Shown here: in pieces, positions 52,001 through 60,118 of the stretch
Position numbering within the stretch: the first letter of the stretch is position 1
Layout of the letters: the number at the start of each line of letters is the position of its first letter
Assembly (NCBI RefSeq): GCF_900101875.1
Contig: NZ_FNAI01000015.1
Coordinates: forward strand, 94,202 to 158,201
DNA length: 64,000 nt
DNA from: Mucilaginibacter pineti
GTDB lineage: Bacteria; Bacteroidota; Bacteroidia; Sphingobacteriales; Sphingobacteriaceae
Reading direction: 5' to 3'
Made by a program: the position numbers and the translations under genes
Notes under the pieces: model-generated
Database searches by the model: none
Told to the model about the DNA's origin: nothing
What the model saw: the letters and a program-made list of their open reading frames with translations, nothing else

Positions 52001-52486
52001 TTACCGTTTCCATGATTTAAAAAAGTCATAATCTGCGTTTAAAATAGCCAGGCCACGGAAGATCGGGCCCTCATCCAGGTAAATCAGTTTCTTATACTTA
52101 AAATCAAAGGCGTCAAGCACCGCGGAGGTTCCCGGGTGCGGGTCGCCCTCATCTTTGTGCTTGGCATAATTGGCGAGCGTTATGATCAGTTCGATATTCG
52201 TCCGGTTACTATTTTCTATCAAAGGGGCCTTTTTGTAAAAAGTGTTCTTTTGTTTGGTATCGCCATAAAAATCACTGATACTGCCATTAATATAATTTTG
52301 GAAGGCGACGAAGGCCAATCCGTAAATCGGTTCGGTTTCTTCCATCAGCCAGTCCCCGTCACACCAATGAATTGCTTGTACATTTTTTTCCAGTTCGGCA
52401 ATTGATTTGGCAAGTCCCTCGACAACCATATACAAGCTTTTGGCACGAAAATCGTGTCGCCGCCAGTTCGTTTTATTTACTTCCAT
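52001..52486 (-). CDS. Helical protein, HEPN-like motif (third gene of putative defence operon)
   Basis: About 161 residues from MEVNKTNWRRHDF. Mostly helical; the segment IITLANYAKHKDEGDP resembles the N-Y-x-KH-[RK]-D motif of HEPN-like RNase domains, though no clear R-x4-6-H is seen. A toxin role is a speculation. It overlaps the nuclease-like gene by 14 bp (start within its end), so the two are co-translated. Confidence 0.5.
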   Translation of the reverse strand: MEVNKTNWRRHDFRAKSLYMVVEGLAKSIAELEKNVQAIHWCDGDWLMEETEPIYGLAFVAFQNYINGSISDFYGDTKQKNTFYKKAPLIENSNRTNIELIITLANYAKHKDEGDPHPGTSAVLDAFDFKYKKLIYLDEGPIFRGLAILNADYDFFKSWKR

Positions 52487-53384
52487 TTTGCTGTTTGGCA
52501 AATTCCTCCCAATTGATCACCATCGGGTTGGTCTTTCTGATCACATAGATCACGGCCACGTCCCATTTCCCGAGGTCCTTCCCGCTCTCACTCGGCATCG
52601 GCTGTTTCTGCCGTCCGCCAAAAACCAGAAATCCCAACTCTTCCACTTGCTTCAGATAGCCGTTAAAGGTCAGGCCAAGTTTGATCCTTTCGCTATTTTC
52701 ATAAATATCCATCCCGATAATTTCTCCATACTCTTTCAGGTTATCAAAGAAATAACCGATCACCTCCGCCTCATTTTCATTCTCCACTTCGTCGTTTTGA
52801 AAGCCATAGGCATGCACCGCACCAACGATATCAACCAATTGCTTTCCGGAAGTGATCCGGTGCATCACCTCGAAACCGAATTCATTAGCATTTGCACTCG
52901 CTTGTTTTTGTTGCTCATCTACATGAGGAAAGTACTTGGTCAGGATATTGCTGTATTGTTCCGCATGGCGTGTTAAGATATCCCATCCCCAGTAATATAC
53001 CTCGAATGGAAGCTGTAGCCCGGCCTTTAACTGGTGGACAAATTCCTGTAATAACGTATCATCGCGGAAGGTAGACGCTACAATAAACCGTGATATTTCC
53101 AAATTCAGCTTCCGCGCTTTTTCTACATCAGTTAAAATGTCAACTTTCAGCTGCTGCCGGATCTGCTCGTCTTTTTTACGGATGTCTTTTAATTTGCATT
53201 GGATGGCCGTCGTTCGTTTACTTGAATAAATATCGATCCCGCGCTGGTTCTGTCCCTTAACCCCGAAGATCTGGTAGTCGCCGGGCCTTTGTTTCACCTC
53301 GTCGCCAATTGCATTGAACAGGTCGCAGGTAAACTCTTCAAAAAGTTTCTCATCCTTTAGCGGGGGTAATTGAAATTTAGGCAT
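52473..53384 (-). CDS. Mrr-like restriction-endonuclease-fold protein
   Basis: A 303-residue protein. The first ~110 residues show a PD-(D/E)xK-type nuclease pattern: an N-terminal helix FEEFTCDLFNAIG, then GVKGQNQRGIDIYS, with the acidic Asp, and AIQCKLK, where the E-x-K position is Q-x-K as in Mrr-type enzymes. The remaining ~190 residues are unknown, with several beta/alpha units. It would cut DNA or bind damaged ends. It lies 37 bp after the gene at 53422-54060 and overlaps the gene downstream. Part of a three-gene set of unknown function. Confidence 0.6.
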   Translation of the reverse strand: MPKFQLPPLKDEKLFEEFTCDLFNAIGDEVKQRPGDYQIFGVKGQNQRGIDIYSSKRTTAIQCKLKDIRKKDEQIRQQLKVDILTDVEKARKLNLEISRFIVASTFRDDTLLQEFVHQLKAGLQLPFEVYYWGWDILTRHAEQYSNILTKYFPHVDEQQKQASANANEFGFEVMHRITSGKQLVDIVGAVHAYGFQNDEVENENEAEVIGYFFDNLKEYGEIIGMDIYENSERIKLGLTFNGYLKQVEELGFLVFGGRQKQPMPSESGKDLGKWDVAVIYVIRKTNPMVINWEEFAKQQNGSK

Positions 53385-53421
53385 AGCTGATTTGCAGGTC
53401 TGTTCGTTTCTTTAGCTGTAT

Positions 53422-54060
53422 TTATGCATAAATACACTTGCTGAGCGCGTCTGTTATCGTATTCACAAAGTTTTCTTCAAGGCCCTCGTTTTTGATCGTA
53501 ATATGAACGTAATCCGGCTTGCACCAACAAGAAATGACAGCCTTCTGCTCATCTTTGCCGGCATAATGGAAACGGAAGGCTTTTGCGCCTAAACTGGCAT
53601 CGTAGCCGCTTAGTTGTTCCTGCGTGATGTCAGAGCTCAGGGATAACGTTTTACTGAAGCTTTCAAAAGGCTTGATGACCCTTTGTTCCAGCGACTGGTC
53701 GGTAAAGTTGGGGGTATTGATAAACCGGTAAAGCTGGTCATTTAGTTTCGCCACTTCCTGCTTTTCGCGTATGCCCAATGAAAGCCAGATGCTCAGGAAA
53801 TCAGCTTTCACGAGGGTATTGAATGGATTTAAACTATTGTCAAAGAAAGAATTTTCATAAACACTTAAGTATAACCTGAACCAGTCCTTTTCGGATTGGG
53901 GCGTTTTCAAGGCCTGGATCAATTCCGTTAGTCTTTTCAGAAATGCATGGTAGCTGTCCGGGACGCTCCCCTGGGCCTGGCGCTGGGTTTCAAGGTCAGT
54001 GATGATCTTTTTTAAAATGGTATCGTATTGTGTGATCTGTGGTTCGGATAGGATGCCCAT
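53422..54060 (-). CDS. Unknown first gene of putative defence operon
   Basis: A 212-residue protein, all helical in the first ~140 residues, then beta (AFRFHYAGKDEQKAVISCW). Not recognised. Placed first in a three-gene minus-strand set with the nuclease-like protein. No signal peptide or membrane segment. It might be a sensor or antitoxin subunit; not proven. Confidence 0.5.
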   Translation of the reverse strand: MGILSEPQITQYDTILKKIITDLETQRQAQGSVPDSYHAFLKRLTELIQALKTPQSEKDWFRLYLSVYENSFFDNSLNPFNTLVKADFLSIWLSLGIREKQEVAKLNDQLYRFINTPNFTDQSLEQRVIKPFESFSKTLSLSSDITQEQLSGYDASLGAKAFRFHYAGKDEQKAVISCWCKPDYVHITIKNEGLEENFVNTITDALSKCIYA

Positions 54061-54506
54061 GTGTTTATTTTTTCACAAAGCTAACTTTTTTACGTGGCAG
54101 GTATGCGGGTCCGCAAGCCAAAACATCAACCCCCAATTCTTTTGGTCGTTGCCTCCGGCCCGCGCTATCCGCTGTATCTGCTGCGCAGGATGCCGCTGCT
54201 ATCGGCTAACGGGAGTTAAGCGTTTGGGATTTTTAATGTACCCATTTTTTAGGCGAAACGGGTAAAAAGCGCAGCTAAGGTCGAGCTCCGAAGGATGCTT
54301 TGGGGTGGTCAAAAGACTACGGCATAATGGCCTGCTCGCTTCGCTCACAGCCCACCCTTCGGGACTTATTCCGTTTCCTTTTGCCTTTAAGCGGGCTCTC
54401 TTTTTTGCTTTCTTTTTTCCCTTTTTCTTTTAAAAAATACACACACAGCGAAACGGACGAAAGGAAGAAACAACAAAAAAAATAGTTCACTAAAAATCAA
54501 AAAAAA
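54061..54506. other. Gene-free leader region of the PRTRC module
   Basis: 446 bases with no convincing gene. The middle is GC-rich with self-complementary stretches (around 54250-54370), and the 3' half is pyrimidine-rich (TTTTTTGCTTTCTTTTTTCC) followed by AT- and A-rich sequence up to the ssb start. It probably holds the ssb promoter and may contain a replication or transfer site of the element, but I see no iterons. Confidence 0.4.
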
Positions 54507-54920
54507 ATGGAAATCACAGGAAGAGTGGTAGCAAACGCAGCCGTAAGGACTACCAAAACAGACAAAAAAGTTACAGGCTTTACCATCGCCATTAACGACA
54601 GCTACAAGCCGAAAGACAAAGACAGGGTACAAATCACCACCTACGTGGAATGTTCCTACTGGCGCAATCCCGGCATAGCCGAATACCTGACTAAAGGCAC
54701 TTTGGTGCAACTGGCCGGACGGATGCAGGCCGGGGCGTATATCAACCGTGACGGCGAGGCCGTAGGTACGCTGAATTTTAACACCGAAAGCATTAAGCTG
54801 CTTGGCAAATCCGCAGGCGCACCCGCCGAAAAGGAAGCGGAAAAAGCTGCCCCAAAGGCAAACAAGAAGCAAACAGCCAACGCAGGAGGCGCACCCGACG
54901 ACGACGACCTGCCATTCTAA
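54507..54920 (+). CDS. ssb: Single-stranded DNA-binding protein of the mobile module
   Basis: A 137-residue OB-fold protein: MEITGRVVANAAVRTTKTDK and the later FTIAINDSYKPKD, YVECSYWRNPGIAEYL match SSB. It ends in the acidic tail DDDDLPF used to bind partner proteins. Slightly short and divergent, as with element-coded SSBs. First gene of the PRTRC module, 51 bp before the DUF932 gene. Confidence 0.9.
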   Translation: MEITGRVVANAAVRTTKTDKKVTGFTIAINDSYKPKDKDRVQITTYVECSYWRNPGIAEYLTKGTLVQLAGRMQAGAYINRDGEAVGTLNFNTESIKLLGKSAGAPAEKEAEKAAPKANKKQTANAGGAPDDDDLPF

Positions 54921-54971
54921 CGGGCCCGAAGCACAGACAGTTAAAAATCCAATACATAAAAATTCAAAAAA

Positions 54972-55518
54972 ATGGCACACAATATCAATTTCAACGAGCA
55001 GACAGGACAACACAGCTTTTTCAGCGTAAAGCAAAAGGCATGGCACGGATTAGGGCAGATCGTAGAAGAATACCCCACCAGTAAGGAAGCATTGCAGTTT
55101 GCAGGGCTTGACTACGAAGTCATCAAATCACCTCTGTTTACCCAAAGCCGGGCAATGACCATAGGCGATGCGGGTGAACTGGTAGAGGGTATGGACATTA
55201 CCGTACCAAATTACTATGCCACTATGCGCACCGATAACAATACCGTTTTGGGCGTAGTCGGCAGGGATTACAGCATCGTACAGAACCGGGATGCGTTCAG
55301 CTTTTTTGACGCTATCGTTGGCGGGGACGGGATGCAATACGAAACCGCAGGGGCATTGGGGAACGGTGAGCGCATATTTATCACCGCCAAACTTCCCGGC
55401 TATATTAAGGTAGGCAGCGACGATTATATCGAAAAATACCTTTTTCTAACCACCTCGCACGATGGTTCGGGCAGTATCACCGCAGCGTTTACCCCCGTTA
55501 GAATTGTTTGCCAGAATA
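54972..55518 (+). CDS. DUF932 protein, exon 1 (interrupted by group II intron)
   Basis: Encodes the first 182 residues plus one base of a DUF932 (phage/plasmid-like) protein: MAHNINFNEQTGQHSFFS, then AWHGLGQIVEEYPTSKEAL, and the region up to RIVCQN. The frame then enters the intron at 55519, whose first bases read GTGCG. Unspliced translation would stop at 55541. Joined to exon 2 (57861-58372) the frame gives 352 residues with the expected ALRNSSNTIKIRHTAN following. Biological role unknown; DUF932 genes are common on Bacteroidota plasmids and ICEs. The intron is inserted at a conserved part of the gene. Confidence 0.85.
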
Positions 55519-56047
55519 GTGCGACTCGTTGTGCAGCCTAATAAGCTGTACGGGTCTCACCCGTAAGGGTGGATTTAACTTTTAATCAATCCAGTGGAAT
55601 GCTGGTGTTAGCGGCTTATCTAATAAAGTCCATCCGACCCTTAACCTGCCAAGAGAACAGGGAGTGGGAAGCTCGGAGCAAAGTCAATCCAGCGGAGCGA
55701 TGCCGCATGAGAAAGATGGGACGAACTAAATATGATAACCTCGTTAAGGTATCGTGAGCACTGACGCTGTACCCACATCGTATGGTACAGTCTTCCAGTC
55801 AACAGGAGCCCAGTCTGTTCGAGGGTTATCCATAAGCTTGTACACGACTGGCGGTATAGAGAGGAGTCTAAGTTTAGGCAAACATTGGTTAAAGGAACGA
55901 GGAAACCGAATATCACTTTGCTGGGAAGCAATAAGTACTCTTGAACGAATGTGATATATCGGGTAGGAACAACGACCAAGCAAAGGCTGGTTGGCTACGG
56001 TTGACCAGATAAGCCAAATTCGTTGTGGATTTAACAAAAGGATACAA

Positions 56048-57859
56048 ATGAAAGTAACTAAAATGCTGAAAGTAAACAGATGGGAAGACATCGACTGGAA
56101 AACAGTTGAACAAAGTATATTCCGAAAGCAAAATCAAATGTATCGGGCAGCGCTTGCCAGTAACATTACCGAAGTAAGAAAATTACAGAGGGATTTACTG
56201 AAAGACCCGTATGCCAGATTACTAAGTGTAAAAAGAGTTACCTCTGAGAACACGGGAAAGAACACTGCGGGTGTAGATAAGGTAGTTATCCGAAGCAATG
56301 AGGAAAGATTGTCTTTAGCACAACGGATGAACCTTGACAAAGATTACAAGGCAAAACCATTGAAAAGAACCTACATCCCAAAGTCAAACGGTAAGTTAAG
56401 ACCGTTGGGAATTCCAACAATTGAAGACAGAGCCTATCAGGCATTAGTCAAGATTGCATTAGAACCCGAATGGGAAGCAAAATTCAGTGAGAACACTTAT
56501 GGGTTCAGACCTGGAAGATGCACCATTGATGCTTGTATGGCGGTATGGCATAATCTGAAATGTCGCAAAGGCGATGTTATGGTAATAGATGCCGACATCG
56601 AAGGATGTTTTGATAACCTCAATCACCAGTACATACTGGATAAATTGAAAGGAACTAGCAATAACATTCTACGAGCAATTAATCAATGGTTCAAATGCGG
56701 TTATATTGATGATGGCATCTTACATGAAACTGAAGCAGGCACACCGCAAGGCGGAGTGATTAGCCCACTATTATGTAATATCGGATTATGGGGGATCGAT
56801 TTTGAACTCTATGAACACCTGATAATAACAAGAAAACCTGCTGATAAAAACCTTAAACCATTTTATGGATTTGTCAGCAGTATTAAAAAGAGGTGCAGAG
56901 AGCATGCGCCATCGGTAGGATTTATGCAATATGCAGATGACTTTGTTATTGTATGTGAAAATAAAGACTACTTAGAACGGGTGATGGAAGTATTACCAGC
57001 AATACTGGACAAACGAGGCCTAAAGCTAAGTGAAGCCAAAACAAGGCAGGTAGCATTTCATCAAGGTGACAGCTTCAAATTTCTTGGTTTTGTATTCGAT
57101 AAATGGAAAAGTGGGAAACATGGCAAACAATATAAAGTCACGTTTTACCCTGACCCAGACAAGGTGTACGCTTTCGCAAAGAAAATCAGAGAATGGACGA
57201 AAATGATTCGGCTATTTGAATACAGTAACAAAAGTGAACTTACTAAGAAAGCAGACCATCTGAGAATGATGGTCAACGGGTGGCTGAATTATTACAAATG
57301 GGCTATGGATGCATCGCATGGATTTATGAAGCTAAGAAGGGAGTTGGAGACAATTCTTTACAAGGCATATGAAGACGTACATAAACATCGTAGTAGTAGA
57401 CATGACTTTATGGAACGGTACGTTGGAAAGGTGGAACGGAGAGGCAGATTAGTAGACCGATTTATATTAGGAGATGTTGCATTTGGCATATTTGATATTA
57501 GTACTGATGTATCATGGAAGAAGGTTCAAACGGCGAGGAGTCCTTTTGATGGCGATACCGAGTATTGGGGTTGCAGAAATGCAATTCTAACCGGATCGAT
57601 GGCAGAAAAACTTTACAGAATACAAGGAGGCTATTGTCCTATTTGTACGAGTAAGTTACACTGGTACGAATCATGGGAACGACACCATAAGAACAAGAAT
57701 CGAATGGACAACAAATTATCAAACATGCAATTAGTTCACAAGCGTTGTCACCGCAGACAACATTATGCGGATAAGTTAAGTCTGGGAGCTGGATGCCCTG
57801 AAAGGGGCACGTCCAGATCTGTGGGGAAGGTTGCGGGGCGACCCGTGACCTCACCCTAA
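56048..57859 (+). CDS. ltrA: Group II intron reverse transcriptase/maturase with HNH endonuclease
   Basis: A 603-residue protein starting at ATG 56048 (MKVTKMLKVNRWEDID). The RT domain carries the catalytic YADD in FMQYADDFVIVCE; thumb and maturase domain X follow. The C-terminus has an H-N-H nuclease (YCPICTSKLHW ... ERHHKNKNRMDNKLSNMQLVHKRCHRRQH). It splices the intron and inserts it at new DNA sites. The stop codon (57857-57859) is one base before the intron end, so the last ~25 codons read through domains V and VI. That overlap is unusual; ORFs normally lie in domain IV. Confidence 0.9.
   Translation: MKVTKMLKVNRWEDIDWKTVEQSIFRKQNQMYRAALASNITEVRKLQRDLLKDPYARLLSVKRVTSENTGKNTAGVDKVVIRSNEERLSLAQRMNLDKDYKAKPLKRTYIPKSNGKLRPLGIPTIEDRAYQALVKIALEPEWEAKFSENTYGFRPGRCTIDACMAVWHNLKCRKGDVMVIDADIEGCFDNLNHQYILDKLKGTSNNILRAINQWFKCGYIDDGILHETEAGTPQGGVISPLLCNIGLWGIDFELYEHLIITRKPADKNLKPFYGFVSSIKKRCREHAPSVGFMQYADDFVIVCENKDYLERVMEVLPAILDKRGLKLSEAKTRQVAFHQGDSFKFLGFVFDKWKSGKHGKQYKVTFYPDPDKVYAFAKKIREWTKMIRLFEYSNKSELTKKADHLRMMVNGWLNYYKWAMDASHGFMKLRRELETILYKAYEDVHKHRSSRHDFMERYVGKVERRGRLVDRFILGDVAFGIFDISTDVSWKKVQTARSPFDGDTEYWGCRNAILTGSMAEKLYRIQGGYCPICTSKLHWYESWERHHKNKNRMDNKLSNMQLVHKRCHRRQHYADKLSLGAGCPERGTSRSVGKVAGRPVTSP
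57786..57820 (+). ncRNA. Group II intron domain V
   Basis: A 35-base hairpin GAGCTGGATGCC... closing with ...GTCCAGATCT, with a GAAA loop. It matches the conserved catalytic domain V (AGC triad at the 5' strand). Domain VI follows at about 57821-57856. Confidence 0.8.
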
Positions 57860-57860
57860 C

Positions 57861-58372
57861 CCCTCGGCGCTGCCCTGCGTAACAGCTCTAATACGATTAA
57901 GATACGCCATACCGCCAATGCAGAGGACAGGCTGAAAGAAGCGCACAAGGTCATGGGCATATCCAACAAAATGGCCGATGAACTGGACGGCATCTTTAAC
58001 CAATGGACAAAGGTGCGCATCACCGATAAGGATGTAATGAAGCTTATCCAACAGGCAATGGCACCGAGCAAAGAAGTTTTAAAGAGCCTCAAAACTGGCG
58101 AGGAACTTTCGACCGTCTTTAAAAACATCTGCGATAACGCCTTTATGTACGCAATGGCAAGCCCGACCCAACAGACCGAAACCACCAAAGGGACTTTGTT
58201 CGGCGCATATAACGCCATTACCGGGTACTTCCAAAATGTAAAGGAATACAAGGACGAGGAAGCCAAAGTAAAATCCATTATAGGCGGTACAGGTCAGCTA
58301 CGCACACAGGCTGCATTTGATTTATGCCTCGGCTATGCCAAAAACGGAGAAGAAGCATTAGCCCTTAATTAA
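57861..58372 (+). CDS. DUF932 protein, exon 2
   Basis: Continues the DUF932 protein after the intron: the split codon ACC (A from exon 1, CC from here), then LGAALRNSSNTIKIRH, the helical KAHKVMGISNKM region and the C-terminus LCLGYAKNGEEALALN. Ends at 58372. The open frame in this stretch read alone starts only at 57953, which is an internal Met and not a real start. The phase agrees with exon 1, so the product of the spliced message is a normal-length DUF932 protein. Confidence 0.85.
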
Positions 58373-58379
58373 CAACCCG

Positions 58380-58399
58380 AAGGGGGAGCAATCCCCCTT
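58380..58399 (+). terminator. Hairpin after DUF932 (terminator or attenuator)
   Basis: An 8-bp stem AAGGGGGA/TCCCCCTT closes a GCAA loop, 7 bases past the stop. It is followed by TCCTTAAAAC, a poor uridine tract, so some readthrough into the following genes is probable. Confidence 0.5.
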
Positions 58400-58418
58400 T
58401 CCTTAAAACTAAACAAAC

Positions 58419-59093
58419 ATGAAAACGATAACGCTCAAACTATACCGCTTTAACCAATTGGACAAGGCAGCAAAAGAAAAAGCATTAACAACCTACCGGG
58501 ATTTGAATATCGGTTTTGATTGGTGGCACGATGAATTTGAGGACTTTATGCAACTGTGCGCTTACATGGGAATAGCCGTCATAAAAGATAGTATCAAATT
58601 CAGGGGCTTTTATTCACAGGGGGACGGCAGCGGTTTCTCCGCAATGGTAGATATACCCAAACTGATCACCGCAATCACCAATCAATCGTGGAAAGACTAT
58701 GCCCCGATGCAGGAATTTGTATTCCTAACTCCGCAGGTTGACCGCAGGGTGATGGCATTGGTAGCAGGTGGCCTGTTGCCCAGCGAACCGCAAATTATCG
58801 GCAGGTCAAGGCAATACGGGGTGGTAACCAATTTGGGTATTACGGAAGTAATCAAAGACGGCAAAACGCATGACAACATCTTTGAAGAACTGGACAAACT
58901 GGAAGAATGGCTGCGCTCCGTTGCGGAAATCCTGAACCGCTACCTATACCAGTCCCTCGAAAAGCAATATGATTTCCTGACCAGTGATACCGCCATCAAG
59001 GAAAGCCTGTTAACCAACGAATACCTGTTTACCGCAGACGGCAGGTCGGCCAACCACTTAGTTGAATTGAACAAACGCACACCCAAAAATTAA
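58419..59093 (+). CDS. Unknown plasmid/phage-type protein (FxGFxSQGDGxxF motif)
   Basis: A 224-residue protein. The N-terminal KLYRFNQLDKAAKEKALTTY followed by WWHDEFEDF, and the segment IKFRGFYSQGDGSGFSA, are familiar from phage and plasmid hypothetical proteins. The motif contains polar and acidic residues that could bind a ligand. No catalysis is known. It sits between DUF932 and the PRTRC genes. Confidence 0.6.
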   Translation: MKTITLKLYRFNQLDKAAKEKALTTYRDLNIGFDWWHDEFEDFMQLCAYMGIAVIKDSIKFRGFYSQGDGSGFSAMVDIPKLITAITNQSWKDYAPMQEFVFLTPQVDRRVMALVAGGLLPSEPQIIGRSRQYGVVTNLGITEVIKDGKTHDNIFEELDKLEEWLRSVAEILNRYLYQSLEKQYDFLTSDTAIKESLLTNEYLFTADGRSANHLVELNKRTPKN

Positions 59094-59094
59094 A

Positions 59095-59706
59095 ATGATG
59101 AAAACGAACTTTTTTGAAAATATAGCAGCAATGAACGCTGCCGGCAACTGGAAACTAACCATCCATACCGATGAACAGGGCGGGTTTACAGTATCGGCCT
59201 TATTCACCGCCCTGCACAATGCAGATAATGCCACCAAGGCCATACCGCCTATGCTCCTGAAAGGCACAGCGACCGAAATGGACGCGGGATTTTTTGAAAC
59301 CATTACACAGCCCGTACAGCAAACGGCAGGGCTTTATAACAACCTCAATGCCTACCATAAGGAACTGGAAAAGGCACGTTTGGCCTCGAAAATGGTACAG
59401 GACAAGAAGAACAAGACTGCCCCCAAGCCTAAAAACGATGGTGATGAAGCGGACGACGAAGAAAACGAGGACATCGAGGTAGGCGCGCCGCAGCCGAACA
59501 AGGAGGAACTTAAAAAGACTTATAACGAGGCCATGCAAAAAATCAGCGAACTGAATGCAGCCTGTAAATATGCCGAAGCTATTGCCATACTGCCATCGCC
59601 GGAAGACTACCCCGAAAAGGCAGCGGAACTAAGAGGCAAGTTGGGCGACCTGACCCGCAAGAGAAATCAAATGGAGCAGGCATTATCATTATTTAACCAA
59701 GACTAA
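59095..59706 (+). CDS. PRTRC system protein E
   Basis: A 203-residue protein with MMKTNFFENIAAMN at the start and a later ATKAIPPMLLKGTATEMDAGFF, characteristic of PRTRC E. A charged linker in the middle (DDEENEDIEV) precedes a C-terminal helical half. Function unknown; it is one of the set that always accompanies the ThiF gene. Starts 1 bp after the preceding stop. Confidence 0.8.
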   Translation: MMKTNFFENIAAMNAAGNWKLTIHTDEQGGFTVSALFTALHNADNATKAIPPMLLKGTATEMDAGFFETITQPVQQTAGLYNNLNAYHKELEKARLASKMVQDKKNKTAPKPKNDGDEADDEENEDIEVGAPQPNKEELKKTYNEAMQKISELNAACKYAEAIAILPSPEDYPEKAAELRGKLGDLTRKRNQMEQALSLFNQD

Positions 59707-59718
59707 AAGAGCAGAGCC

Positions 59719-59937
59719 ATGTTAGCGACAACAACATTAGAACGGGTTTTCCTGCATAAGGAAAACGGCATAGAGATTATTTTAACAGACCCCGGAACCG
59801 GATTTGCCCCCGAAGCGGTCATGACCTTTTACTCAGCGACCTATCCCATCCTGACCAACGCTAAAATCGTCGGCCCGGAATTCAAGAACGACCAGATACA
59901 GTACCGCTTTGAAAGTACGATGGGAACGAAAGGATAA
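59719..59937 (+). CDS. PRTRC system protein C, ubiquitin-like candidate
   Basis: A 72-residue protein. The order of strands (TTLERVFLHKENGIEIILTDP, then FAPEAVMTFYSATYPILTNA) fits the small ubiquitin-like fold assigned to PRTRC C. It ends ...GTKG, so the last residue is glycine, as in ubiquitin-like modifiers that need no trimming. It is encoded with E2-like (PRTRC B) and E1-like (ThiF) genes. The role as a protein modifier is inference from this set. Confidence 0.82.
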   Translation: MLATTTLERVFLHKENGIEIILTDPGTGFAPEAVMTFYSATYPILTNAKIVGPEFKNDQIQYRFESTMGTKG

Positions 59938-59941
59938 CACC

Positions 59942-60118
59942 ATGAAGCAACAAACCATCAAACGTAGAGTACCCATCACCAAAGACAATGACCAATGGAA
60001 ACTGCACCAGCTATTCAGCGACTATACCCAAAAACTCGACAGGTTGCCCGACACCGCAGCCGTTTTGCGCAACCGCAAACGCAGCGCACCGCAAGGCATC
60101 GTGCCGATGGTTTTCTGA
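59942..60118 (+). CDS. Small basic unknown protein in PRTRC cassette
   Basis: A 58-residue basic protein, MKQQTIKRRVPITKDNDQWK. Its start is 4 bp after PRTRC C and its stop (TGA) overlaps the likely CTG start of PRTRC F. Unrecognised; the spacing supports a real gene. Confidence 0.6.
   Translation: MKQQTIKRRVPITKDNDQWKLHQLFSDYTQKLDRLPDTAAVLRNRKRSAPQGIVPMVF

Larger units (their letters stand above)
55519..57860 (+). mobile_element. Complete group II intron with maturase
   Basis: 2342 bases. The 5' end reads GTGCG (consensus GTGYG) and the 3' end AC (consensus AY). A domain V (57786-57820) and a domain VI hairpin lie just before the 3' end. It encodes a reverse transcriptase at 56048-57859. 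Precise removal restores the DUF932 frame: 547 bases of exon 1 plus 512 of exon 2 give 353 codons including stop, in phase. The intron lies in the sense orientation of its host gene, so it can splice. Confidence 0.9.

Noticed and set aside
54387..55046. 219-residue minus-strand frame over the ssb gene
   Set aside because: Cys- and Phe-rich low-complexity reading of the antisense strand; ssb on the plus strand is well supported.
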